Origin: Zoogloeaceae bacterium
Lineage (GTDB): Bacteria; Pseudomonadota; Gammaproteobacteria; Burkholderiales; Rhodocyclaceae
Assembly: GCA_031267345.1 (NCBI GenBank)
Contig: JAIRZG010000117.1
Span: 1 to 8,876, forward strand
Direction: 5' to 3'
Length of the DNA stretch: 8,876 bases
Positions 1-6,064 of the stretch are shown here, piece by piece. How positions within the stretch are numbered: position 1 is the first letter of the stretch; the number at the start of each line of letters is the position of its first letter. The notes beneath the pieces were generated by a model. It had not been told where the DNA came from. It saw only the letters and a list, made by a program, of their open reading frames with translations, and made no database searches. Position numbers and translations under genes: made by a program.

Positions 1-485
1 CGCTGCTGGCGCAGATTCGCGCTGTCGAACAGGTCAGTTGGAAAGGTGAACAGGGCGTTGGTGTTTTTAGCGCCGACAATGTGGAGGTCGTCGCCGACGC
101 GCTACGCGCGCTGGCAGCCGAAGACCGCGTGCGCGTAGTGATGCAGGAACATGAGGGACGCTGCGTCAGCTATCGCCTTGGCCTGCTGGAACAGGGACGC
201 CTGTACGACTACAACCTGGCTTTCATGCCCGCCTATGCTGCGCTCGGCAGCGGTCGCCTGCTGTTGGATGAATGGATACGCTGGGGCCTGGACGAAGGCT
301 GGCAGTGGATCGACGCTTCCAGAGTAAGCCGTTCGCGTTCCCATCACCAATTGCGCGAACGCATGAACGGCCAGGTCGAACACCAGCGTTGGCGTTTTTA
401 TTCATACCGCCCCGGCGGTCTGGCCTTCGGCCTGGCCTATGGCGTCTGGCAGTTGTGGAAACGCCATGTCAAACGGTCGGATTAG
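1..485 (+). CDS. GNAT-type (BioF2/CelD-like) acetyltransferase, 3' part only
   Basis: The gene enters from the left edge: the frame is open from base 3 without a stop, so the GTG at 81 is an internal codon and the true start is outside the window. The visible 160 residues end at TAG 483-485. Near the left edge the translation contains an SWKG motif followed by GVGVF. Later it has a strand-rich stretch ending YDYNLAFMPAYAALGSGRLL, then a helix and the segment WIDASRVSRS. This order matches the C-terminal half of GNAT acetyltransferases of the CelD/BioF2-like group (PF13480-type), in which a conserved SWK precedes the acyl-CoA-binding domain. The substrate cannot be told; relatives often act in polysaccharide or cell-envelope synthesis. 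The C-terminus is basic with several Trp residues. Family assignment is by pattern only, with no alignment. Confidence 0.7.
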   Translation, partial: LLAQIRAVEQVSWKGEQGVGVFSADNVEVVADALRALAAEDRVRVVMQEHEGRCVSYRLGLLEQGRLYDYNLAFMPAYAALGSGRLLLDEWIRWGLDEGWQWIDASRVSRSRSHHQLRERMNGQVEHQRWRFYSYRPGGLAFGLAYGVWQLWKRHVKRSD

Positions 486-571
486 CGCGTGGGGCTTGCA
501 TACCCGCCGGGGACGGGCGGTCTGGGCTGTCCGCACACGCCCGACGCATCTGGGACACAAAACTTTTCCTT

Positions 572-590
572 GCCCGGATCGGGCGTTTTT
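572..590 (+). terminator. Possible intrinsic terminator after the acetyltransferase gene
   Basis: GCCCG (572-576), loop GAT and CGGGC (580-584) form a perfect 5-bp GC stem, followed directly by GTTTTT. It lies 87 bases after the acetyltransferase stop and about 97 bases before trxA, so it would separate the two transcripts. The stem is short, so this is moderate support only. Confidence 0.5.
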
Positions 591-627
591 GGATAGGATA
601 AGCGCCCTTGCCACACTTCAAAGCTGT

Positions 628-644
628 TTTGCAGCATCTGCAAA
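628..644. promoter_or_regulatory. 17-bp palindrome in the trxA upstream region
   Basis: TTTGCAGCATCTGCAAA is a perfect inverted repeat with 7-base arms and a 3-base centre. It lies 42 bases before the trxA start codon. It could be a protein-binding operator or a small hairpin in the trxA leader. No regulator is recognised from it. An overlapping alternative hairpin (GCTG 623-626 with CAGC 632-635) is also possible. Confidence 0.3.
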
Positions 645-686
645 CGCCTGAACACGCCCATCGCGCGAACATTTCCAGAGGATGCC

Positions 687-1022
687 ATGACCGAAGCAAC
701 AAACCGGATTATTCCGATTACCGCAGAAAATTTTGAAACGGAAGTGCTCAATTCCGATCTTCCCGTGCTGGTTGATTACTGGGCCGAATGGTGCGGCCCC
801 TGCAAGGTGATGATGCCCGCCGTGGAAGCCGTGGCGATGGAGTACGCAGACAAGCTCAAGGTCGCCAAGGTCAATATCGACGAAGAACCCCGGCTCGCCG
901 CCAACTACAACATTCGCGGCATTCCCACCCTGATGCTGTTCAAGAACGGCAACGTGGAAGAGACCAGGGTGGGCGCCATCAGCAAATCCCAGATCACCGC
1001 ACTGATTGACAGCAAGCTGTAA
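687..1022 (+). CDS. trxA: Thioredoxin 1
   Basis: Cytosolic dithiol-disulfide oxidoreductase of 111 residues, reduced by thioredoxin reductase and donating electrons to ribonucleotide reductase and other enzymes. The redox motif WCGPC is at residues 35-39 (redox cysteines 36 and 39). The buried aspartate is D30 in VDYWAEWCGPC, and the cis-proline is P80 in RGIPT, followed by LMLFKNG. Length and motif spacing match the family, with about four extra residues at the N-terminus relative to E. coli Trx. AGAGGA at 677-682 gives a Shine-Dalgarno site just before the ATG. It precedes rho on the same strand, the arrangement known from E. coli and other proteobacteria. A candidate rho promoter begins within its last codons. 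Confidence 0.97.
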   Translation: MTEATNRIIPITAENFETEVLNSDLPVLVDYWAEWCGPCKVMMPAVEAVAMEYADKLKVAKVNIDEEPRLAANYNIRGIPTLMLFKNGNVEETRVGAISKSQITALIDSKL

Positions 1023-1034
1023 ATTCCCTATCCT
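1006..1034 (+). promoter_or_regulatory. Candidate sigma70 promoter for rho, inside the trxA 3' end
   Basis: TTGACA (1006-1011) is a perfect -35 hexamer. After exactly 17 bases comes TATCCT (1029-1034), which matches four of six -10 positions. Transcription would start near 1041 and give a leader of roughly 100 bases before the rho ATG. No transcript data are available, so this is pattern evidence only. Confidence 0.45.
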
Positions 1035-1037
1035 GCT

Positions 1038-1121
1038 CGCCTGAATCGAAATTCATCCGTTTCAGGCGCGTCAGTTCTTCCCCCGCCTTTTTTCCCCACC
1101 CCCCGACACATCCTTGTGTCG
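1038..1121 (+). promoter_or_regulatory. rho leader: two hairpins and a C-rich, rut-like stretch
   Basis: The trxA-rho gap holds a perfect 8-bp stem, CGCCTGAA (1038-1045) with TTCAGGCG (1061-1068). Next is a 30-base pyrimidine tract (1075-1104) containing 18 C, 10 T, one A and one G. Then comes a 7-bp hairpin, CGACACA (1104-1110) with TGTGTCG (1115-1121) around TCCT. C-rich, G-poor unstructured RNA is the known preferred ligand of the Rho primary binding site, and rho is known in E. coli to be autogenously attenuated in its leader. A similar role here is inferred. Neither hairpin is followed directly by a U-run, so neither is an intrinsic terminator. Confidence 0.5.
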
Positions 1122-1144
1122 TCCATTCCCTCGCAGCAATCCAA

Positions 1145-2404
1145 ATGCACCTTTCCGAACTCAAGTCCCTGCACATCAGCCAACTGGTTGAAATGGCCGC
1201 CAGCTTCAATATCGACGCCGCCAATCGTTTGAAAAAACACGAACTGATTTTTTCCATCCTGCGCGCCCACGCCAAGAAAGGCGAGCCGATCTACGGCGAT
1301 GGCGCGCTGGAAATCCTCTCCGACGGTTTCGGTTTTCTCCGTTCGCCCGATACTTCCTATCAGGCGAATACCGACGATATTTACGTCTCGCCCTCGCAGA
1401 TTCGCCGCTTCAACCTGCGCACCGGCGACAGTATCGAAGGCGAGATTCGCACCCCCAAGGATGGCGAACGTTATTCGGCGCTCACCAAGCTGGACAAGAT
1501 CAACGGCGAAGCGCCGGAAGTCACCAAGAACAAACTGATGTTCGAGAACCTGACGCCGCTGCATCCGACGCGGCATCTGCATCTCGAACGCGACATCCGC
1601 GCCGAGGAAAACATCACCAGCCGCGTTATCGACATGATCGCTCCCATCGGCGCGGGTCAGCGCGGCCTCATCGTCTCGCCGCCGAAATCCGGCAAGACGG
1701 TGATGATGCAGCACATCGCGCACGCGCTCACCAGCAATCATCCGGAAGCCGTGCTGATCGTGCTGTTGATCGACGAACGTCCGGAAGAAGTCACCGAAAT
1801 GACGCGCACCGTGCGCGGCGAAGTGGTGGCTTCCACCTTCGACGAACCCGCCACGCGGCATGTGCAGGTGGCGGAAATGGTGATCGAAAAGGCCAAGCGT
1901 CTGGTGGAAATGAAGAAGGACGTGATTATCCTGCTCGATTCCATCACCCGTCTGGCGCGCGCCTACAACACCGTGCAACCGGCCTCCGGCAAGGTGCTGA
2001 CCGGCGGCGTGGACGCCAACGCCCTGCAAAAGCCGAAACGCTTTTTCGGCGCGGCGCGCAACATCGAGGAAGGCGGCTCGCTGACCATCCTCGCCACCGC
2101 CCTGATCGAAACCGGCTCGCGCATGGATGACGTGATTTACGAAGAATTCAAGGGTACCGGCAACATGGAAATCCACCTTGACCGACGCATGTCGGAAAAA
2201 CGCATCTACCCCGCCATCAACGTGAACCGCTCGGGAACCCGCCGCGAAGAACTGTTGCTGAAACCCGACGTGCTGCAAAAAATGTGGGTGCTGAGAAAAC
2301 TCCTCTACCCGATGGACGACCTCGAAGCGATGGAATTTTTGCTCGACAAAATCAAATCCACCAAAGGCAACAACGAATTTTTCGACGCCATGCGGCGGGG
2401 ATGA
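1145..2404 (+). CDS. rho: Transcription termination factor Rho
   Basis: Hexameric RNA-dependent ATPase/helicase that loads on C-rich nascent RNA and releases it from RNA polymerase. The 419-residue length is the same as E. coli Rho, and key positions fall at identical numbers. Residues 1-45 form the N-terminal helical domain. The RNA-binding fold contains the RNP1-like DGFGFLRS (60-67). The P-loop is SPPKSGKT (178-185, with K181 and K184), catalytic E211 is in IDERPEE, and the Walker B aspartate is D265 in ILLDSITRLARAYN. The Q-loop/R-loop region is SGKVLTGGVDANAL (281-294), and the arginine finger is R366 in SGTRREE. Residues reported to contact bicyclomycin in E. coli (D210, R212, S266, R269, K336, G337) are all present. 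No clear Shine-Dalgarno precedes the ATG, but the N-terminus MHLSELKSLHISQL fits betaproteobacterial Rho. No insertion domain is present. Confidence 0.98.
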   Translation: MHLSELKSLHISQLVEMAASFNIDAANRLKKHELIFSILRAHAKKGEPIYGDGALEILSDGFGFLRSPDTSYQANTDDIYVSPSQIRRFNLRTGDSIEGEIRTPKDGERYSALTKLDKINGEAPEVTKNKLMFENLTPLHPTRHLHLERDIRAEENITSRVIDMIAPIGAGQRGLIVSPPKSGKTVMMQHIAHALTSNHPEAVLIVLLIDERPEEVTEMTRTVRGEVVASTFDEPATRHVQVAEMVIEKAKRLVEMKKDVIILLDSITRLARAYNTVQPASGKVLTGGVDANALQKPKRFFGAARNIEEGGSLTILATALIETGSRMDDVIYEEFKGTGNMEIHLDRRMSEKRIYPAINVNRSGTRREELLLKPDVLQKMWVLRKLLYPMDDLEAMEFLLDKIKSTKGNNEFFDAMRRG

Positions 2405-2413
2405 CAGGGGTCG

Positions 2414-2434
2414 GGGATCAGGCATCAGGGATCA
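2414..2434. repeat. Three tandem 7-bp units just after rho
   Basis: GGGATCA (2414-2420), GGCATCA (2421-2427) and GGGATCA (2428-2434) follow without spacing, nine bases after the rho stop. This is a short heptamer array with one substitution in the middle unit. No function is evident. Confidence 0.55.
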
Positions 2435-2473
2435 GAAAAACCGCCGATGTCGGTTGTTGGGTGGGAGCAAAAT

Positions 2474-2505
2474 AAAAAAAGGAACCGTTGAGGGTTCCTT
2501 TTTTT
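2474..2505. terminator. Bidirectional intrinsic terminator between rho and dksA
   Basis: GGAACC (2481-2486) pairs with GGTTCC (2493-2498) around the loop GTTGAG. The stem is flanked by seven A (2474-2480) and seven T (2499-2505), giving a U-tract on both strands. It can end rho transcripts from the left and dksA transcripts from the right. A weaker second hairpin for the minus strand, AACCG (2439-2443) with CGGTT (2451-2455) next to an A-run, lies closer to rho. Confidence 0.9.
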
Positions 2506-2532
2506 GTTTGCGGCGGCGGGTGCGGCAGAGGC

Positions 2533-2958
2533 TTATTTCGCCATCTGTTTTTCCTTCATTTCGTCCAACGTCTTGCAGTCGATGCAGAGGGTAGCGGTGG
2601 GGCGGGCTTCCAGACGCTTGATGCCGATCTCCACGCCGCACTTGTCGCAATAACCGTAATCGCCCGAATCAATACGCGCCAGCGTTTCGTCGATTTTCTT
2701 GATGAGCTTGCGTTCGCGGTCGCGGTTGCGTAACTCAATGGCGATGTCGGTTTCCTGACTGGCGCGGTCATTGGGATCGGCAAAAATCGTCGCCTCATCC
2801 TGCATGGTATGCACCGTGCGATCTATGTCCTCGCCCAACCCTTTTTTGACGTTTTCCAGAATGGCCCGAAAATGTTTGAGCTGACCAGCGCTCATGTATT
2901 TTTCACCGCGCTTTGGCGTATAAGGGGCAAAATGCTTTTGCAGCAGATATTCTTCCAT
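2533..2958 (-). CDS. dksA: RNA polymerase-binding transcription factor DksA
   Basis: Binds in the secondary channel of RNA polymerase and, with ppGpp, represses stable-RNA promoters and activates some biosynthetic promoters. The 141-residue protein has an N-terminal segment ending YMSAGQLKHFRAIL, then a long coiled coil. The coil tip carries the DxxDxA motif as DPNDRA (D61, D64, A66), equivalent to the functional tip of E. coli DksA. The C-terminal zinc finger has four cysteines: CDKC at 104-107 and CIDC at 125-128. The C-terminal helix is DEMKEKQMAK. This is therefore the classic four-cysteine form. AGGGA (complement of 2964-2968) is a good Shine-Dalgarno five bases before the ATG. The gene is convergent with rho and divergent from the tRNA cluster. 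Confidence 0.97.
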   Translation of the reverse strand: MEEYLLQKHFAPYTPKRGEKYMSAGQLKHFRAILENVKKGLGEDIDRTVHTMQDEATIFADPNDRASQETDIAIELRNRDRERKLIKKIDETLARIDSGDYGYCDKCGVEIGIKRLEARPTATLCIDCKTLDEMKEKQMAK

Positions 2959-2985
2959 GACTGTCCCTGATTAACGAAAGCGCAC

Positions 2986-3014
2986 TTAATATCAGAAACG
3001 CCCGCGCTTTGCAA
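2986..3014 (-). promoter_or_regulatory. Candidate sigma70 promoter of dksA
   Basis: Read on the minus strand, TTGCAA (3014-3009) is followed after 17 bases by TATTAA (2991-2986). Each hexamer matches the consensus at four of six positions. Transcription would begin about 20 bases before the dksA ATG. Support is moderate because neither hexamer is strong. Confidence 0.4.
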
Positions 3015-3068
3015 GAAAACACAACATTCCGTATTCATAACGCCGTCTTTGCGCGGTATTTTGCGCCT

Positions 3069-3097
3069 GTTGCCGTGTCGAATGCGACAAGGGCAAC
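3069..3097. other. Hairpin between the divergent dksA and tRNA promoters
   Basis: GTTGCC (3069-3074) pairs with GGCAAC (3092-3097), and inside it TGTCG (3076-3080) pairs with CGACA (3085-3089) around AATG. The 11 base pairs are interrupted by a small 1x2 internal loop. No T-run follows on either strand, so it is not an intrinsic terminator. It could be a DNA-binding site or part of an untranslated leader. The rest of 2959-3195 holds only the two promoter candidates. Confidence 0.4.
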
Positions 3098-3155
3098 GGC
3101 GGGTCTTGCGCGATCCCGGGACAGAATTTTACAAAATGCGCGCAAAATGTTTGCC

Positions 3156-3190
3156 TTGACGCGAGCAGGGGCGGTCTATAGAATGCGCGC
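3156..3190 (+). promoter_or_regulatory. Strong tRNA-operon promoter with GC-rich discriminator
   Basis: TTGACG (3156-3161) and TAGAAT (3179-3184) each match five of six consensus positions and are 17 bases apart. AT-rich runs just upstream (about 3124-3153) could act as an UP element. The bases after the -10 are GCGCGC (3185-3190), the GC-rich discriminator typical of stringently controlled stable-RNA promoters. The start would be near 3191, only a few bases before tRNA-Pro. Confidence 0.75.
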
Positions 3191-3195
3191 TTCTT

Positions 3196-3272
3196 CGGGG
3201 CGTAGCGCAGTCTGGTAGCGCATCTGCTTTGGGAGCAGAGGGTCGTGAGTTCGAATCCCACCGCCCCGACCA
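3196..3272 (+). tRNA. tRNA-Pro (anticodon TGG)
   Basis: A 77-base cloverleaf. The acceptor CGGGGCG (3196-3202) pairs with CGCCCCG (3262-3268), with discriminator A and encoded CCA (3270-3272). The anticodon stem TCTGC/GCAGA encloses the loop TTTGGGA, placing TGG at 3230-3232. The T arm contains GTTCGAATC. It is the first gene of a Pro-Arg-His cluster. Confidence 0.97.
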
Positions 3273-3320
3273 AAGCAAAAGCGCGCAAGGCAACCCCCCA
3301 GCGAGGCCGGAAAAAAATCG

Positions 3321-3397
3321 GCGCCCGTAGCTCAACCGGATAGAGCAACGGCCTTCTAAGCCGTAGGTTGTGAGTTCGATTCTCGCCGGGCGCGCCA
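3321..3397 (+). tRNA. tRNA-Arg (anticodon TCT)
   Basis: A 77-base cloverleaf. The acceptor GCGCCCG (3321-3327) pairs with CGGGCGC (3387-3393), with discriminator G and encoded CCA (3395-3397). The anticodon stem ACGGC/GCCGT encloses CTTCTAA, placing TCT at 3355-3357. It reads AGA/AGG codons, which are rare in the genes of this window. It lies 48 bases after tRNA-Pro. Confidence 0.97.
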
Positions 3398-3419
3398 GGA
3401 AACAAGACCATACCCAATG

Positions 3420-3495
3420 GCGGCATTAGCTCAGTTGGTAGAGCACTGGATTGTGGCTCCAGTTGTCACCGGTTCGATCCCGGTATGTCGCCCCA
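3420..3495 (+). tRNA. tRNA-His (anticodon GTG)
   Basis: The acceptor GCGGCAT (3420-3426) pairs with ATGTCGC (3485-3491), including one G-U pair. The tRNA-His-specific extra G(-1) is encoded at 3419 opposite C73 (3492), and CCA is encoded at 3493-3495. The anticodon stem CTGGA/TCCAG encloses TTGTGGC, placing GTG at 3453-3455. It is the last tRNA of the cluster and lies 22 bases after tRNA-Arg. The mutY ATG follows 12 bases after the CCA. Confidence 0.97.
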
Positions 3496-3507
3496 CTTTT
3501 TCATTCG

Positions 3508-4572
3508 ATGGCATCCGTCTCCCCTGTCTTCGCCCGTTCGCTCATTGGCTGGCAGCGTCTGCATGGTCGGCGTGACCTGCCCTGGCAGGGAACGCGCGAC
3601 GCGTATCGGGTCTGGCTCTCCGAAATCATGTTGCAGCAAACCCGGGTAGCGACCGTGCTGGGGCTTTTCCCCCGCTTTGTAGCGCGTTTTCCCGATGTGC
3701 AAACGCTTGCCGCCGCGCCGGTTGAAGCGGTGCTGGCGCTATGGGCGGGGATGGGGTACTACGCCCGCGCCCGCAATCTGCATCTTTGCGCGCGCCGGAT
3801 AGTCGAAAAATACGCTGGACATTTCCCGCAAACGGCGGCGGAACTGGCTGAATTGCCCGGCATCGGGCGTTCCACGGCAGCCGCCATTGCCGTTTTCGTG
3901 AGCCATGAACGCGCCGCCATTCTCGATGGCAATGTCAAACGGGTGCTTTGTCGTCACTTCGCCCTTGAGGGCGCGCCCGTCGGCGCGGTGGAAAAAACGC
4001 TCTGGAAACAGGCCGAATCCCTGTTGCCCGCCGCCGCCGACATGCCCGCCTACACGCAAGGCTTGATGGATTTGGGCGCAACGCGCTGCACCCGCCGCGC
4101 GCCGCGCTGCGCGGATTGCCCACTGATCACAAGCTGTCTGGCGTTCCAACAGGACCGTGTGCAAGATCTGCCCACGCCCAGGGCGCGTATTGAAAAGCCG
4201 CGCCGCGTCGCGCGTTTCCTGCTCATCAGCGATGGCGCGCGCGTCTTCCTGCAACGCCGCCCGATGACCGGCGTCTGGGGCGGGTTGTACGCGCTGCCGG
4301 AAGACGCCGCCCTCCTGCCGCGCCTGGGTCTTGCCGACAGCCTTCCCGTGTCCTTGCCGCCGCGCGTCCACGTCTTCACCCATTTTTGTCTGGAGATTCA
4401 CCCCTTGCTCTACCGGGTGGCGCAAATGCCGATTCCGGACGACGCCACGCTGGAATGCCTTTCCATCGCCGACGCCCTGCAAGCCGGTATCCCCGCGCCC
4501 GTGGCGCGTCTGTTGCGGGAAATCGCGCCGCAAGCTACAGGAATTGGCGCGCATGGGAGCAAACCCCGATAA
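3508..4572 (+). CDS. mutY: A/G-specific adenine DNA glycosylase MutY
   Basis: Removes adenine mispaired with 8-oxoguanine, as part of the GO repair system with MutM and MutT. The 354-residue product has the N-terminal glycosylase domain: LPW (24-26), SEIMLQQT with catalytic E39, helix-hairpin-helix LPGIGRSTAAAIA (116-128), and catalytic D140 in AILDGNVKRVLCRH. The [4Fe-4S] cluster motif is C194-X6-C201-X2-C204-X5-C210. The C-terminal MutT-like domain that reads 8-oxoG starts near residue 235 and includes VFLQRRPMTGVWGGLYALPE (246-265). The frame is open further upstream but only through tRNA-His. ATG 3508 is the first start outside the tRNA and precedes the conserved FARSLIGWQR. No Shine-Dalgarno lies between the tRNA and the ATG, and mutY is probably cotranscribed with the tRNAs. 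Confidence 0.95.
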   Translation: MASVSPVFARSLIGWQRLHGRRDLPWQGTRDAYRVWLSEIMLQQTRVATVLGLFPRFVARFPDVQTLAAAPVEAVLALWAGMGYYARARNLHLCARRIVEKYAGHFPQTAAELAELPGIGRSTAAAIAVFVSHERAAILDGNVKRVLCRHFALEGAPVGAVEKTLWKQAESLLPAAADMPAYTQGLMDLGATRCTRRAPRCADCPLITSCLAFQQDRVQDLPTPRARIEKPRRVARFLLISDGARVFLQRRPMTGVWGGLYALPEDAALLPRLGLADSLPVSLPPRVHVFTHFCLEIHPLLYRVAQMPIPDDATLECLSIADALQAGIPAPVARLLREIAPQATGIGAHGSKPR

Positions 4573-4611
4573 AAGGAGAGTAGACTCACGCCCCCGCGCT
4601 GGGAAAAAGCC

Positions 4612-6021
4612 ATGAACGAACCCACTCCTTTCCGAAAGTCCCTGTCCGCCCGCTCGACGCCTGATCCGGCAGTCGCGCAGCTGCGTCTGCCGCCGCATTC
4701 CATTGAAGCCGAACAATCGGTGTTGGGCGGTTTGTTGCTGGATAACACCGTCTGGGATCGCCTCTCTGACCAGATTGCCGATACGGATTTTTATCGTGAC
4801 GAACATCGGCGCATCTTTCGCCAGATCAGCGTCCTGTTGGGCGCGAACCAGCCCGCCGATGTCCTGACGGTGGCCGAGGCGCTGGAAGATTCCGGCGAAA
4901 GCGCGCATACCGGTGGCCTGGCCTACCTGGGCGAACTCGCCAACAATACGCCGTCCGCGGCCAATATCGTCCGTTACGCCGAAATCGTGCGCGAACGCGC
5001 CACGCGCCGCAAACTGGTCGCCATCGCCGATGAAATCGCCGCCCAGGCCTTGAACCCCATGGGACGCGACACCCAGGAATTGCTGGATGACGCCGAAGCG
5101 CGGATTCTTGAAATTGCCGAAAAAGGCGCGCGCAGCAACGATAGTTTTATCCATATCCAACCCCTGTTGACGCAGGTGATGGAACATATGCAGGAACTGT
5201 CCGACAACGATAATCCCGACAACGTTACCGGCGTTCGCACGGGTTTTGCGGATCTCGATGACAAAATGTCCGGGTTGCAACACGACGATCTGATTGTGGT
5301 GGCCGGACGCCCCTCGATGGGGAAAACCGCCTTCGCCCTGAATATCGCCGAACATGTCGCGGCGCGCGAAGGTCTGCCGGTCGGCGTGTTTTCCATGGAA
5401 ATGGGCGGCGCGCAACTGGCCTTGCGGATGCTGGCTTCTTCCGCGCGCGTGGATTCCCAGAAGCTGCGCACGGCGAAGCTGAATGATGACGAATGGGACA
5501 GAATCGCCAGCGCCATGAACAGGCTGTACTCGGCGCCGCTGTACATCGACGAAAGCGGCGGCCTGAATCCCTACGAACTGCGCTCGCGCGCCCGCCGTCT
5601 GCACCGCGCGCAAGGATCGCTGGGGCTGATTGTCATCGACTACATCCAGTTGATGAGTTCCGCGCGCCAGAACGAAAATCGCGCGACGGAAGTTTCGGAG
5701 ATTTCCCGCGCCATCAAGTCGCTCGCCAAGGAACTGAAAGTGCCGATCATTGCCCTGTCGCAGTTGTCGCGCAAGGTGGAGGAACGCACCGACAAACGCC
5801 CGCTGATGTCCGATCTGCGCGAATCCGGCGCAATCGAGCAAGACGCTGACGTCATCATCATGCTGTACCGCGACGACTATTACAACAAGGAAAAAAGCCA
5901 GTATCCGGGCACCGCCGAAGCCATTATCGGCAAGCAGCGCAACGGCCCCACCGGCACGGTTCGCCTCGCCTTCCTGGGCGAATACACCCGCTTCGAGAAT
6001 CTGGCGCGGTCGCCGGATTGA
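4612..6021 (+). CDS. dnaB: Replicative DNA helicase DnaB
   Basis: Hexameric 5'-3' helicase that unwinds the replication fork and recruits primase. The 469-residue protein has the N-terminal primase-interaction domain (PPHSIEAEQSVLGGLLLD at 27-44, and NNTPSAANI at 111-119), a linker near 175-205, and a RecA-like motor. Walker A is GRPSMGKT (232-239), the conserved glutamate is in SMEM (E263), and Walker B ends at D343 in LIVIDYIQLM. The segment LSQLSRKVEERTDKRPLMSD (382-401) holds family motif H3, and the arginine finger region is KQRNGPTG (441-448). There is no intein, although DnaB is a common intein host. It is in the same frame as mutY, 39 bases after its stop. The ATG has only a weak GGGAAA upstream; a stronger AGGAG sits at 4574-4578, discussed in the findings. 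Confidence 0.98.
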   Translation: MNEPTPFRKSLSARSTPDPAVAQLRLPPHSIEAEQSVLGGLLLDNTVWDRLSDQIADTDFYRDEHRRIFRQISVLLGANQPADVLTVAEALEDSGESAHTGGLAYLGELANNTPSAANIVRYAEIVRERATRRKLVAIADEIAAQALNPMGRDTQELLDDAEARILEIAEKGARSNDSFIHIQPLLTQVMEHMQELSDNDNPDNVTGVRTGFADLDDKMSGLQHDDLIVVAGRPSMGKTAFALNIAEHVAAREGLPVGVFSMEMGGAQLALRMLASSARVDSQKLRTAKLNDDEWDRIASAMNRLYSAPLYIDESGGLNPYELRSRARRLHRAQGSLGLIVIDYIQLMSSARQNENRATEVSEISRAIKSLAKELKVPIIALSQLSRKVEERTDKRPLMSDLRESGAIEQDADVIIMLYRDDYYNKEKSQYPGTAEAIIGKQRNGPTGTVRLAFLGEYTRFENLARSPD

Positions 6022-6064
6022 AACGAATTACAATGCCCCGCTTACGATTACGACAAGGTTCAAC

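Noticed and set aside
504..520. Hairpin CCGCC/GGCGG after the acetyltransferase gene
   Set aside because: The stem is five base pairs with no T-run after it, so it is unlikely to act as a terminator.
1028..2425. A 465-codon minus-strand frame opposite rho
   Set aside because: Same cause: rho matches its family at every catalytic residue, and the antisense frame has no coherent protein features.
3451..3507. An upstream extension of mutY
   Set aside because: It would start inside tRNA-His. MutY homology begins after ATG 3508.
3739..5841. A 700-codon open frame on the minus strand across mutY and dnaB
   Set aside because: Its product is rich in His, Arg, Gln and Gly with no recognisable motif, and it is the antisense shadow of two well-identified genes with GC-biased codons.
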